Below, one piece after another: positions 1 to 8,696 of a stretch of DNA of 64,000 nucleotides. The position numbers and the translations under genes are program-made. How positions within the stretch are numbered: position 1 is the first letter of the stretch; each line of letters opens with the position of its first letter. This DNA comes from Acidobacteriota bacterium (GTDB lineage Bacteria > Acidobacteriota > Terriglobia > Terriglobales > Acidobacteriaceae). Where the stretch lies: assembly GCA_021805025.1 (NCBI GenBank), contig JAJZGF010000007.1, positions 1 to 64,000 on the forward strand, read 5' to 3'. A model generated the notes under the pieces. The model saw only the letters and a program-made list of their open reading frames with translations. It did not search any database and had not been told where the DNA came from.

Positions 1-116
1 CCGGGGCCAATTTCGACCACAGTACGTGCCGAGCAATCGCCCAGCGCGGTGACGATGCGCTGGATGGCGTTTGCGTCATGGAGGAAGTTCTGGCCGAGTC
101 TGGATTTCGCGGTCAT
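1..116 (-). CDS. rsmA: 16S rRNA dimethyladenosine transferase RsmA/KsgA, N-terminal fragment (cut by window edge)
   Basis: The minus strand from the ATG at 116 reads MTAKSRLGQNFLHDANAIQR and then VVEIGP as it leaves the window. KxxLGQNFL is the hallmark N-terminus of KsgA/RsmA, and VVEIGPG is the start of SAM-binding motif I. In this family the enzyme dimethylates two adjacent adenosines near the 3' end of 16S rRNA during late small-subunit assembly. Only 38 codons are present, so the ORF track missed it. It lies 52 nt downstream of the GNAT gene on the same strand, which suggests co-transcription. The identity rests on two strong motifs; the rest of the gene cannot be checked. Confidence 0.9.
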   Translation of the reverse strand, partial: MTAKSRLGQNFLHDANAIQRIVTALGDCSARTVVEIGP

Positions 117-168
117 GGCTCCCCTGATGTTAATTGAGCTGTGGCTGGGGGCTGCGGCGGAGGTGTGT

Positions 169-870
169 CTAGGCTTCGTTTTTGAGCACGGCCAGATGCA
201 GTTTACGCCGCAGCGCGAAGCCCGCCGCCGCGTAGACGCGGATTGCGTCATCATTTTCGGCGAGCACATGCAGAAAAGGCGTCTTAGACCGCCGACAAAT
301 TGCGTCGAGCACGGTGGCGACGAGGGCTCGTGCATAGCCGCGGCCGCGCGCCTCCGGATGAGTGCAGACCGCGCTGACCTCAACGAACTGCGGCAACTGG
401 AGGCGCTGGCCGGTCATCGCGAGGAGGCGGTCTTCCCGGAAGATGCCCCAAAAGGCGCCAAGCTCGATGGTGCGCTGCCTAAAGGGGCCCGGTTCAGTGA
501 GCGAGGCGAGCTCGAGCATGGCTGGGACATCGGCAATTGTGAGGCGACGAAGGGTGGCTTTGGGCTCCAGTCGGATAGGTAGTGGAAGACCGGGGCCTTG
601 AAAGATCATCTGGTCAAGCACGCCGGTGCGCGTGAGCGACCAGCCGGGGGGCGGCTCCGGCGGCGCCTCAAGAAATACGGCAAGCAGGCCGCCAGGACCG
701 GCGAGGCCGCGCAATGCATCATAACTTGCAGATGTCTGATCGCACGTAGCGCTGAGCGGGCCAATTTCGGCCAGGTAGCGCATGGCCCTGGAGTTGCCGA
801 TCGCGAAGCGGCTGTGCTCTGTGTGCAGAGCGTTCCAGATGGGAGTGTCGAGTGGATTTACGGATGCCAT
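169..870 (-). CDS. GNAT family N-acetyltransferase (FR47-like)
   Basis: A 233-residue protein when started at the ATG at 870 (MASVNPLDTPIW). The ORF is open up to 942, but that extension would approach glgA and looks unlike the family. The C-terminal half carries the acetyl-CoA loop of GNAT enzymes (VCTHPEARGRGYARALV) followed by a typical last strand/helix (AENDDAIRVYAAAGFALRR). This matches the FR47-like subgroup, whose N-terminal half is poorly conserved. Substrate unknown. It is transcribed away from glgA and towards rsmA. No strong ribosome binding site precedes the chosen start, so the start is uncertain. Confidence 0.75.
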   Translation of the reverse strand: MASVNPLDTPIWNALHTEHSRFAIGNSRAMRYLAEIGPLSATCDQTSASYDALRGLAGPGGLLAVFLEAPPEPPPGWSLTRTGVLDQMIFQGPGLPLPIRLEPKATLRRLTIADVPAMLELASLTEPGPFRQRTIELGAFWGIFREDRLLAMTGQRLQLPQFVEVSAVCTHPEARGRGYARALVATVLDAICRRSKTPFLHVLAENDDAIRVYAAAGFALRRKLHLAVLKNEA

Positions 871-959
871 TTGGTATGGATGAGTCTGCGAGGCTTGCAG
901 ATGCGGAAATGGCGTTCGGCGGTATCGAATTGAAGAACACAAATCAGCCGGGAGAGTGA

Positions 960-2420
960 ATGATGCGGGTTGCGGTTGTTGCCTCAGAGTGCGTTCCTTT
1001 TGCTTCTACAGGTGGCCTTGGAGAGGTCGTGGGTGCACTGCCGCGCTACCTGGCGCGGTTGGGTCATCAGGTCACGGTCTATTTGCCGTTGTACGGCACA
1101 GTGCGGCAGCAGCTTGGACGCGACTGCAAAACGGTGATTTCCTCCATCACGATTCCATTTTCCCACTACAACCGCTTTTTGCGCGTTGTGGATGGAGGCA
1201 GGCGTGAAGACGTGCAGTACTACTTTATAGATTGTCCGGAACTGTTCGATCGGGAGGGTTTATATGCGAACCAGGGAGGCGATTACCAGGATAACTGGGA
1301 GCGGTTTGGGCTGTTTTGCCGTGGGGTACTGGAGGCCAGCAAGCAGCTTGGAGTGCCTGAGGTGTTCCATGTGCATGACTGGCAGGCGGCGCTGCTGCCG
1401 GTGTATTTGCGCACCCTGTATGCGGTGGACCCCGCCCTTCGCTCCACCGGCGCGGTGCTGACGGTTCACAACGCGGGCTACCAGGGATGGTTTCCGCCAG
1501 AGACGATCGAGCGATTGCTTTTCCCATGGGACATTTACACGCCTGACGGTGTGGAGCACTACGGTACGTTCAACTTCTTAAAAGGCGGATTGGTTTACAG
1601 CGACATGATTACGACGGTCAGTCGACGCTACGCCGAGGAGGTTCAGACGCCGGAATATGGAGCGAGCCTGGATGGGGTATTTCGCTGGCGTGCCCCGGAG
1701 ATGCGGGGCATTCTGAACGGCGTGGACGATACGCACTGGGACCCGGCACGCGATGGGAACCTCGCTGCTCATTACTCACGCGAGAATCTCGCGGGCAAGG
1801 CTGATTGCAGGGCAGACCTGCTCCATGCCTTTGGCCTTCAGGAGCTGCCGGCAACGACGGCGGTAATTGGAATCGTTTCACGACTGGCGAATCAAAAGGG
1901 TTTTGACTTGCTTATGCAGGCTGCCGATGCACTTGCTGAACGGGATATGGCGATTGTGATTCTGGGCACTGGAGAGCCGCACTACGAAGGGCTGGTGAGG
2001 GAATGGGCGGTGCGGCGGCATGAACGAGTAAAGGCCCAGATTCGGTATGACGATGCTCTGGCGCACAAGGTGACGGCGGGCTCAGACATGGTTCTGATGC
2101 CTTCGCGCTACGAGCCCTGCGGAATGAACCAGATTTATGCCCTGCGCTATGGAACCGTTCCCATTGTGCGAGCGACAGGCGGGCTGGAAGACACTGTGCA
2201 AGAGTGGAATGCGGAAAGTGCGACAGGAACAGGATTCAAATTCCAGGACTACTCGGCGGAATCTATGTTGCAGGCGGTCGATCGAGCTCTCGATGCTTTC
2301 CGCGACAGAGACGCATGGCAAACGATGATGCGGAATGGGATGGCGCAGGATTTTGGCTGGGACAAGCCGGCGCGGGCCTATGCAGCAGTGTACGAGGATG
2401 TGGCGCGCCGAAGAGGTTGA
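960..2420 (+). CDS. glgA: Glycogen (starch) synthase, GT5 family
   Basis: A 486-residue protein of normal GlgA length that transfers glucose from a nucleotide sugar (usually ADP-glucose) to the end of an alpha-1,4-glucan. The two GT-B halves are visible: an N-terminal STGGLGEVVGALP loop, and a C-terminal half with GIVSRLANQKGFDLL and PSRYEPCGMNQIYALRYG followed by ATGGLEDTV, which carries the catalytic glutamate region. Two adjacent ATG codons (960 and 963) follow GGGAGAG, a good ribosome binding site. Oddity: the first loop reads A-S-T-G-G-L, whereas the usual motif is K-T-G-G-L, so the lysine that contacts the sugar nucleotide is replaced by serine. No other glycogen gene is nearby. Convergent with the GGDEF gene. 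Confidence 0.92.
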   Translation: MMRVAVVASECVPFASTGGLGEVVGALPRYLARLGHQVTVYLPLYGTVRQQLGRDCKTVISSITIPFSHYNRFLRVVDGGRREDVQYYFIDCPELFDREGLYANQGGDYQDNWERFGLFCRGVLEASKQLGVPEVFHVHDWQAALLPVYLRTLYAVDPALRSTGAVLTVHNAGYQGWFPPETIERLLFPWDIYTPDGVEHYGTFNFLKGGLVYSDMITTVSRRYAEEVQTPEYGASLDGVFRWRAPEMRGILNGVDDTHWDPARDGNLAAHYSRENLAGKADCRADLLHAFGLQELPATTAVIGIVSRLANQKGFDLLMQAADALAERDMAIVILGTGEPHYEGLVREWAVRRHERVKAQIRYDDALAHKVTAGSDMVLMPSRYEPCGMNQIYALRYGTVPIVRATGGLEDTVQEWNAESATGTGFKFQDYSAESMLQAVDRALDAFRDRDAWQTMMRNGMAQDFGWDKPARAYAAVYEDVARRRG

Positions 2421-2495
2421 GACGGGATCAGGGCGGGTCTCGACGGGGCGGATGAAATTTCGGTGCGGAGTTACGGGTGCATCTGTGAGCTATGT

Positions 2496-3929
2496 TTATG
2501 CGCTGCGAGCGGACTTCTTGTCTTGATACATGGCCATGTCGGCCTTTGCGATGAGGTCACGGAGAGATTCTGAGGAGTTACCACTAGCGATGGCATAGCC
2601 GATGCTGAAGCTAAGCGGGAAGCGGCGCTGCAACTCTGGGTTGCGCGCCGCGGTTACAGCGTGCAAGCGCTGAATGATCGCGGTGATTGCATCCAATGTG
2701 AACTGGCCGGCGGTGGCAAACTCATCGCCCCCGATCCTACCGATGATGTCGTTTTCTCTGAAGCTTGTGGCGAGGAGCTTTGCTGTCTCTTTTAGAGCGG
2801 CTGAGCCGATGTGGTGTCCATGGGTGTCGTTGATTTCCTTGAGCTTGTCAAGGTCGATGAACAGGACGGCGAAGGGCATCCGGGCCCGGCGTGCCGACAA
2901 CAAGGCGCTCTCTCCCAGGAGATGGAAACCCTTCACGTTATAAAGGCCGGTGAGACCGTCGCGCAGAGTCAGGTCGCGGATTTCATTTTCCATGCGGTTA
3001 ATGCGCCGGGCGATGACCCAAACGAGTGCAAAGAGCACCACCGTGGCAATGGAGGTCAGAACTGGAGTGACGAAGGACAATGGCCCTGTCGGGTTGAGAA
3101 GGATCCGCCCACGCACCACCTCCCGAAAACACTGGAGGAAGATGAGGACTGGGAGGAGCCAACGTGCCACTCGACTGCCGATGGATGATCCAAAATAAAT
3201 GCGGAAGACACCGAGCTCCGATCCGGACAAAACGGCAACAAAACTCAGCAGCAGCAGACAGGCAAGCGTGGGAAGCGAGACCGGTTTGGCTTGCGAGAGG
3301 GGCACGGCACCGACGGCGGTTAATGTGAATTCCCAGAAGAGATTGACGACCAGAAGACAGATTGTGATCTTGAGGATGTTCCCAAGGCGTTGGAGGAAAG
3401 GCGTACCAGCGCGCACCAGAACCGTGACAATAGCCAGTAAAGCGAATGCGATCGCGGATTGCGCAGGGGCGCCGCCTTTGAAGCTGGGTATCGACCCGTC
3501 GATGGGAATGATAGGCACGATGTGAGAGAAAGTAGTGAGGAACCTGTCATTCCCGAAGGGGATGGAAGAGATCGAAAGCAGGAGGGTGATCCCGGCGAAG
3601 ATCCAGGTGGGAAGTTGCGCGGTTGGAGAGCGATCCGGCTCCGCCAGGAAGAAGCCCAAAGAGCAGCAAAGGGCCGATAGAGCCTGTGGACCGCTGATCT
3701 GGAGCAACACAGATGGTAGTGAGTGCCGCAGGCCGGAAAAGAGCCAACCGAGCAGAGCCATGGCGGATATCTGAGCCGTCAAGCCCAGACAAACCTGCTC
3801 GATGAAAAACAGGGAATGCAGGAGGCTCGGACTTGGTTCGTCATACACCGGAGCTGCGTGGAGGTTGATCATCGTCGAGGAGCCGTCAGGGCCAGCAAGC
3901 GAACCACACTGTTTGCCAGCCTCACTCAT
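2496..3929 (-). CDS. Membrane-bound GGDEF diguanylate cyclase
   Basis: A 477-residue protein with a long N-terminal hydrophobic region of roughly eight membrane segments (to about residue 300), then a short linker (RRINRMENEIRDLTLRDGLT) and a C-terminal GGDEF domain. The signature is an intact GGDEF (RIGGDEFA) and the metal/substrate motif FIDLDKLKEIND is present. The product-inhibition I-site RxxD lies exactly five residues before GGDEF (REND). It is therefore expected to make cyclic di-GMP and be feedback controlled. The membrane part matches no sensor domain I can name. The ATG at 3929 follows TGAGGACG; the track's upstream start is a TTG without support. Confidence 0.87.
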   Translation of the reverse strand: MSEAGKQCGSLAGPDGSSTMINLHAAPVYDEPSPSLLHSLFFIEQVCLGLTAQISAMALLGWLFSGLRHSLPSVLLQISGPQALSALCCSLGFFLAEPDRSPTAQLPTWIFAGITLLLSISSIPFGNDRFLTTFSHIVPIIPIDGSIPSFKGGAPAQSAIAFALLAIVTVLVRAGTPFLQRLGNILKITICLLVVNLFWEFTLTAVGAVPLSQAKPVSLPTLACLLLLSFVAVLSGSELGVFRIYFGSSIGSRVARWLLPVLIFLQCFREVVRGRILLNPTGPLSFVTPVLTSIATVVLFALVWVIARRINRMENEIRDLTLRDGLTGLYNVKGFHLLGESALLSARRARMPFAVLFIDLDKLKEINDTHGHHIGSAALKETAKLLATSFRENDIIGRIGGDEFATAGQFTLDAITAIIQRLHAVTAARNPELQRRFPLSFSIGYAIASGNSSESLRDLIAKADMAMYQDKKSARSA

Positions 3930-4245
3930 CGTCCTCAAAAAGACGATTTGACGAAATGGTACAAAGGTTGCACTTTGCTCACAAGTAAAGGGATAGAGTG
4001 TGCCTCGTTTCAAGACGTTCGCCCAGCGGCCGGTGTGGAAACCTGCAGAGATGTGAGCGCATAAGCCGCTTGAATACTGGCTCTAGTGGCTTGTCGGCTC
4101 GACGCGACAAAGCCGCATTATGGTCAGAGATCTGCCGGCAGGCAAGGTCCGGGGAAGAACCGGGGACCCATCACGTTGGTAATGACTGGTACACTTTCGA
4201 GTGGTCACAACCCACTTTTTGGCAAGGACTTCAGACACTTCTCCT
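3930..4245. other. Divergent intergenic spacer (GGDEF gene / fadD)
   Basis: 316 bases between the two divergent starts. It must hold promoters for both genes, but I see no pair of boxes with good spacing. The only short ORFs here are overlapping shadows. A GTG at 4201, in frame with fadD, is an alternative start for that gene and would shorten the spacer. Confidence 0.5.
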
Positions 4246-6051
4246 ATGAATGCAAAGTTCGCACTTTCCACGATCAATGACCTTTTTTCCCATGTGTCAG
4301 CCGCTGGGAACCCTCGCGCAGTGCTTTGGCAAGACGAGAATGGGAAATGGCTCCCTATTTCGTCTGCCCAGATTTATCAACGCGTGCGCGCGCTTGCGTT
4401 AGCCCTGCAAAGCTGGGGTGTCGGGCGTGGTGATCGGGTTGCGCTGATCAGCGAAAACCGCTGGGAGTGGTCGGTTGCGGATTTTGCCATCCTCGCGATT
4501 GGCGCGGCGGATGTGCCGATTTATCCGACGTTGACAGGCGACCAGATTGCCGTACTGCTGCAAGATGCGGGGTGCAAGGTTGCGATTGTTTCGACGCGGC
4601 AGCAGTTTGACAAACTGCAAGCTGTGCGGAGCAGCATGTCGCTGGATCGGATTGTGTTGATGGATTCGGAGGCACGGCCCGCCGGGGCAATTCCGCTGAG
4701 AGAAGTGCTGGCGGGTGCGGACAAGAGAGGGAATGAGCGGGACGCCGGATTTGACGCATTGTTGCGGTCCGCTAAGCCGGAAGATCTGGCAACGCTGATT
4801 TATACCTCCGGCACGACGGGTGAGCCGAAGGGCGTGATGCTGACCCACGGCAACATTGCTGAGAACCAGAACGTGGCGGTTGCGGATTTTGCGATGGATG
4901 CGACCGATTCGTGCATCTCGTTTCTGCCGCTCTCGCATATCACGGCGCGTGCGCTGGACTACGTGCTGTTTGGCAAGGGCGCTCAAGTTGCATACTGCTC
5001 ACAATTTGATCGACTGCCGCAGTCAATGAAAGAGCTGCGACCGACGGTGATTGTGGGCGTGCCGCGTGTTTACGAAAAGATTCGCCAGGAGGTGGAGCGT
5101 CGGGCTTCGCTTTCGCCGGTCAAGAAGCGCCTGTTGCAATGGGCGGTGAATGTGGGGGCGCGGCACAGCGATGCGGTGTATGCGGGCGAAAAGCCGGAGG
5201 TTCTGAACTGGAAACTGGCGGACAAGCTGATTTTCTCCAAGGTGCGCGAGGCGTTTGGCGGACAAGTAAAGCTGTTCCTGTCCGGCGGCGCGCCGCTCGG
5301 CCTTGATACGGCAAAGTGGTTTGCCTCAGTAGGCATCGCAGTGTGGGAGGGGTATGGGCTGACGGAGACTTCGCCCGTGATTGCTCTTAACTCGCCGAAA
5401 GCCCAGCGGATGGGCTCGGTGGGTAAACTGATGCCGAATGTGGAGTTGCGGTTTGCCGAGGACGGAGAACTTCTGGTGCGCGGGCCTTCGATCTTCAAGG
5501 GCTATTGGCAGAAGCCGACGGCCAACGCGGAGTGCTTTGATGCGGAGGGGTGGTTCCGGACGGGGGACATTGGGCGGCTGGATGCGGATGGGTTTCTTTA
5601 CATCACCGATCGCAAAAAGGAACTGCTGAAGACGTCGGGCGGCAAGCTGGTCGCACCGCAGCCGATTGAAAACAGGCTGAAGGCGGATATTCTGGTCGGG
5701 CAGGCGGCGCTGGTGGGCGACAAGCACAAGTTTATTTCGGCAATCCTGTCGCCGAACTTTGCAGCGCTGGCAACATGGGCACAGCAGCAGGGTATTGAGG
5801 CGGCAGACCGGGCCGCACTGATCGCAGACGAGCGAGTGATCGCGCGCTACGAAGAAATTGTGCGGGCAGCGAATGCAGGGCTGGCCAACTTTGAGATGAT
5901 CAAGCGATTCCGTCTGGTCGCCGAGGAGTGGTCGCAGGAGTCCGGCGAACTCACTCCATCGATGAAGCTGAAGCGGCGAGTGATTACGGAGCACTACGCG
6001 GGCGTGATCGCCGCACTCTACGCGGACGAAGCAACCGCACGCGGCGAATAG
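4246..6051 (+). CDS. Long-chain fatty acyl-CoA synthetase (AMP-forming, FadD15/FAA1 type)
   Basis: About 601 residues. It activates fatty acids to acyl-CoA through an acyl-adenylate. Visible adenylate-forming motifs in order: the P-loop LIYTSGTTGEPKGVMLTHGN, the A5 motif YGLTETSPVIALN, and the hinge/C-terminal block GWFRTGDIGRLDADGFLYI then DRKKELLKTSGGK, which includes the hinge aspartate and catalytic lysine region. The short tail after this block and the DRKKELLKTSGGK form fit the FAA1/FadD15 branch. Start chosen at ATG 4246; GTG 4201 is also open. The last 68 bases overlap the convergent membrane protein gene. Confidence 0.9.
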   Translation: MNAKFALSTINDLFSHVSAAGNPRAVLWQDENGKWLPISSAQIYQRVRALALALQSWGVGRGDRVALISENRWEWSVADFAILAIGAADVPIYPTLTGDQIAVLLQDAGCKVAIVSTRQQFDKLQAVRSSMSLDRIVLMDSEARPAGAIPLREVLAGADKRGNERDAGFDALLRSAKPEDLATLIYTSGTTGEPKGVMLTHGNIAENQNVAVADFAMDATDSCISFLPLSHITARALDYVLFGKGAQVAYCSQFDRLPQSMKELRPTVIVGVPRVYEKIRQEVERRASLSPVKKRLLQWAVNVGARHSDAVYAGEKPEVLNWKLADKLIFSKVREAFGGQVKLFLSGGAPLGLDTAKWFASVGIAVWEGYGLTETSPVIALNSPKAQRMGSVGKLMPNVELRFAEDGELLVRGPSIFKGYWQKPTANAECFDAEGWFRTGDIGRLDADGFLYITDRKKELLKTSGGKLVAPQPIENRLKADILVGQAALVGDKHKFISAILSPNFAALATWAQQQGIEAADRAALIADERVIARYEEIVRAANAGLANFEMIKRFRLVAEEWSQESGELTPSMKLKRRVITEHYAGVIAALYADEATARGE

Positions 6052-6640
6052 GCGCAACCACAACGCCCGGCTTGGGGCGGAACAGGCCGCGCTTGCTCCA
6101 CATAAGCTGCAACCCGCGAAAGAAGGGCGCGCCCCATGCGCCCATGGCAAGGATGCTGCCGAAAAGGATGACTGCGTCAATACTGAGGCGACCGGTGCGG
6201 GACCAGTACGCGTCCGGTTCGAGGTTCAGCCAGAGGGCGAATTCGTCGAGGGTGAGCGCAGCGCCTACTCCGTAACTGACCGACATAAGCCGACTGAAAA
6301 AGATGGAAAGCGGCGAGTGCGATCGGCCCAGGTCGAGCAACCATCCGTAGCCGACGAGCAGAAGGATGAGAATTCCCCAGACCAGGTGATGGATGTGGAG
6401 CCCGCGCACGACAACCCAGTCAAAGGGGCCATGGTTGTGAATGACGAGGCTGACAAGCAGCCGCACCCCAAGGAAAGTGACGAAGAAGGAGACCGAGGCG
6501 ATGAACATGCGCCTCCTCGGCCGGTCGGGGATGGTGGAACGGATGAGAAATCCCAGGCGGGTGAGCTGCAGCAGCACGAGCAGCACCACCACGACCAGGC
6601 TGGCGAAGGCCAGCAGTAAGAGCGCACCGGTTCCGGGCAT
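5984..6640 (-). CDS. Integral membrane protein with HIHH motif and Arg-rich tail
   Basis: 218 residues from the ATG at 6640. There are about five hydrophobic segments (for example LLLLAFASLVVVVLLVLLQL at the N-terminus) and a conserved-looking RGLHIHHLVWG motif at the start of the third. Family unknown to me. After the last membrane segment the protein ends in a strongly basic tail (RRVRLLRPRRVRRSRPRSAP) encoded wholly inside the 3' end of convergent fadD. The hydrophobic body lies outside that overlap and is clearly real coding sequence; the tail could be recent read-through. The track's longer start at 6724 adds a non-hydrophobic leader without support. Confidence 0.65.
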   Translation of the reverse strand: MPGTGALLLLAFASLVVVVLLVLLQLTRLGFLIRSTIPDRPRRRMFIASVSFFVTFLGVRLLVSLVIHNHGPFDWVVVRGLHIHHLVWGILILLLVGYGWLLDLGRSHSPLSIFFSRLMSVSYGVGAALTLDEFALWLNLEPDAYWSRTGRLSIDAVILFGSILAMGAWGAPFFRGLQLMWSKRGLFRPKPGVVVAPIRRVRLLRPRRVRRSRPRSAP

Positions 6641-6863
6641 ATCCCATTGAATCACTTTGGCCGTGGATAGCAAGGCGCAAAAACATTTTGAAGGAGAAAA
6701 CTGAATGAAGGTGATCTGTCTCACGATTTCTCTTTACAGCTGCGGGTTACACTAGTTAAGGCGTTGAGTTTTCTGCCTGTCTGCTGCCGGACGCGCAAAC
6801 CCAGGGAATTGCTTCCGGCATAGTCTGATGCGGCTGTGTCAAATCGAAGAGGAGAATCTTCAA

Positions 6864-7898
6864 ATGCGAGTTGCTTTGTTGACCGGTGGAGGGGACTGCC
6901 CCGGTTTGAATGCGGTGATCTATGCAGCCGTGCGAAAGGGCATCCAAACCTATGGTGACGAGTTCATCGGCTTTTTGAATGGCTGGCGCGGCGTGCTGGA
7001 TAACAATTGGATTCCTCTCACACTGGAAAGCACCGATGGAATCCAACTGAAGGGCGGCACGATTCTTCACTCTTCGCGCACGAACGTGAAGAAGATCCCC
7101 GGCGGGATTGAAAAGGTGCAGGAGGTTCTGCGCATCAACAAGATTGACGCGCTGATTGCACTGGGCGGGGACGATACTCAGTCCGTGACGCTCTACTTGA
7201 GCGAAAACGGCGTGCCGAGTGTGGGAGTGCCGAAGACGATTGACAACGACATCAACGGCACGGATGCAACATTTGGCTACGACACGGCAGTGTCCATTGC
7301 GACCGAGGCGATTGATCGCATCCACACAACGGCGGACTCACACAACCGCGTGGTAGTGGTGGAAGTGATGGGCCGCGACGCGGGTTGGATCGCGTACGCC
7401 TCGGGTATTGCTGGCGGTGCGCATGTGGTGCTGGTGCCGGAGCAGGAGATTGACATCGATCATGTTTGCGCGCTGCTCAAGTACAACTACGACCACGGCA
7501 AGCACTATGGCGTGGTCGTTGTGGCGGAGGGATGCCACCTTCCTGAGGTCGGCCAGGTGATCGGTTCAGCAGAGGTGGACTCCTTTGGGCACGCTCGTCT
7601 CTCGGGCATTGGCGAAGCCTTGGCGGACCTGATTGAGAAGAAGACGGGTTTTGAAACGCGTTCCGTGAACCTGGGCCATACCCAGCGCGGCGGTGTGCCG
7701 ACGGCCTATGACCGTCTGCTCGGGCAGCGCTATGGGTTGCACGCAATCGACATGGTGCATGCGAAGAAGTGGGGCCGGATTGCTGTGCTGCACGGAACGG
7801 AGATCACAGACATCACGATCAAGGAAGCGATCTCGACCAATCGCAGGCTCGACGAGCGGTTCTTCAGCGTGATTCGCGATCTGGAAGCAAAAGTCTAA
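6864..7898 (+). CDS. pfp: 6-phosphofructokinase, probably PPi-dependent
   Basis: 344 residues. It phosphorylates fructose 6-phosphate to the 1,6-bisphosphate. The family start MRVALLTGGGDCPGLNAV lies at the ATG at 6864, preceded by GAAGAGGAG at good distance. Phosphodonor-determining positions are visible: GGDDT, where ATP enzymes have glycine (GGDGS), and PKTIDND, where many ATP enzymes have PGTIDND. From known family rules the aspartate blocks ATP and indicates pyrophosphate as donor, making the step reversible; the lysine alone would not decide it. TIDNDI holds the catalytic aspartate; MGRDAGWIA and NLGHTQRGG follow. A strong hairpin lies just after the stop. Confidence 0.88.
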   Translation: MRVALLTGGGDCPGLNAVIYAAVRKGIQTYGDEFIGFLNGWRGVLDNNWIPLTLESTDGIQLKGGTILHSSRTNVKKIPGGIEKVQEVLRINKIDALIALGGDDTQSVTLYLSENGVPSVGVPKTIDNDINGTDATFGYDTAVSIATEAIDRIHTTADSHNRVVVVEVMGRDAGWIAYASGIAGGAHVVLVPEQEIDIDHVCALLKYNYDHGKHYGVVVVAEGCHLPEVGQVIGSAEVDSFGHARLSGIGEALADLIEKKTGFETRSVNLGHTQRGGVPTAYDRLLGQRYGLHAIDMVHAKKWGRIAVLHGTEITDITIKEAISTNRRLDERFFSVIRDLEAKV

Positions 7899-7922
7899 CC
7901 GGGCGCACGGACTGGCGCGACC

Positions 7923-7959
7923 GCAAAGGGTCATCCTCCTGACGGGGATGGCCCTTTGC
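7923..7959 (+). terminator. Hairpin after the phosphofructokinase gene
   Basis: A 14-bp stem GCAAAGGGTCATCC / GGATGGCCCTTTGC (one G-U pair in RNA) with a 9-base loop, 24 bases after the stop. No T-run follows, so this is a terminator-like or 3'-stabilising hairpin and not a textbook intrinsic terminator. It separates pfp from the next gene. Confidence 0.55.
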
Positions 7960-7983
7960 ATTGGGATTGCGTAAAGTGGAGTG

Positions 7984-8445
7984 ATGCGGTATCGCCCTTA
8001 CAGTCCGAGCGATTTTGAGGCTCTCTACGCGATTGAAATGATCTGCTTTGAGCCGCCGCTTCGCTTTCCGCGCAAGTACATGCAGCGCCTTACACAGTCG
8101 GACCAAGGGGTGACCTGGATTGCGGAGAACCAGAGGGAAATGGCTGGATTTGCGATCGTGGAATGGAGCAGGCAGCTAAGGGGACTGGTTGCCTATCTGG
8201 CGACGATCGAGGTGCAGCCCGGAGAGCGGCAACAGGGCGTTGGTAGTGAGTTGCTGCGCCGTGTGGAGCAGTCTGCGCTGGATGCAGAAGCCGGGCTCCT
8301 TTGGCTCCACGTGGATGCAGAAAACGAGGTGGCTCTGCGCCTTTACAGGAGGCACGGCTACGCGCAGGCGGGCCGTGTAGTGGATTATTACGGAGCGGGG
8401 CGGGCAGCCCTGGCTGTTTGGAAGCCGTTGCAGCGTGAGCCGTGA
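7984..8445 (+). CDS. GNAT acetyltransferase, RimI-like
   Basis: A 153-residue single-domain GNAT protein. The acetyl-CoA pyrophosphate loop is seen as VQPGERQQGVGSELL, and the final GNAT block as HVDAENEVALRLYRRHGY. This layout (YLATIEVQPGERQQGVG then NEVALRLYRRHGY) is that of RimI-type N-alpha acetyltransferases, but the ribosomal protein S18 substrate cannot be inferred from sequence. An adjacent GTG (7981) and ATG (7984) both fit. Overlapping minus-strand ORFs in the track are shadows. Confidence 0.75.
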   Translation: MRYRPYSPSDFEALYAIEMICFEPPLRFPRKYMQRLTQSDQGVTWIAENQREMAGFAIVEWSRQLRGLVAYLATIEVQPGERQQGVGSELLRRVEQSALDAEAGLLWLHVDAENEVALRLYRRHGYAQAGRVVDYYGAGRAALAVWKPLQREP

Positions 8446-8696
8446 AGGAGTGGACCTCGTGGGCCGACGGCAGAGCGCAGTTGCGCACCGGGTGTAGGAC
8501 TGCCAGAAAGCTCCTGCCATAGCAATTCGAAGCTGCCGAAGTCGCTGGGGCTTTGTGTTCACTCGCCCGCGAAGCCTTTTTCACGATGTACCGGTTGGCA
8601 TCATGGCGCCGTTGAACAAGGTCAACGCGGTGCAGGCGGCGCGGTGAGCCCGATAAGCCAGAAGCGAGCGCGTCACTGCGTTTCGCGCGTTTCCAC

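Noticed and set aside
5326-6180. 284-codon minus-strand ORF
   Set aside because: Antisense to fadD's conserved C-terminal block; no motif.
8446-8696. Possible gene remnant between the GNAT and dipeptidase genes
   Set aside because: Short reading frames here give no recognisable peptide; I see only a convergent intergenic gap.
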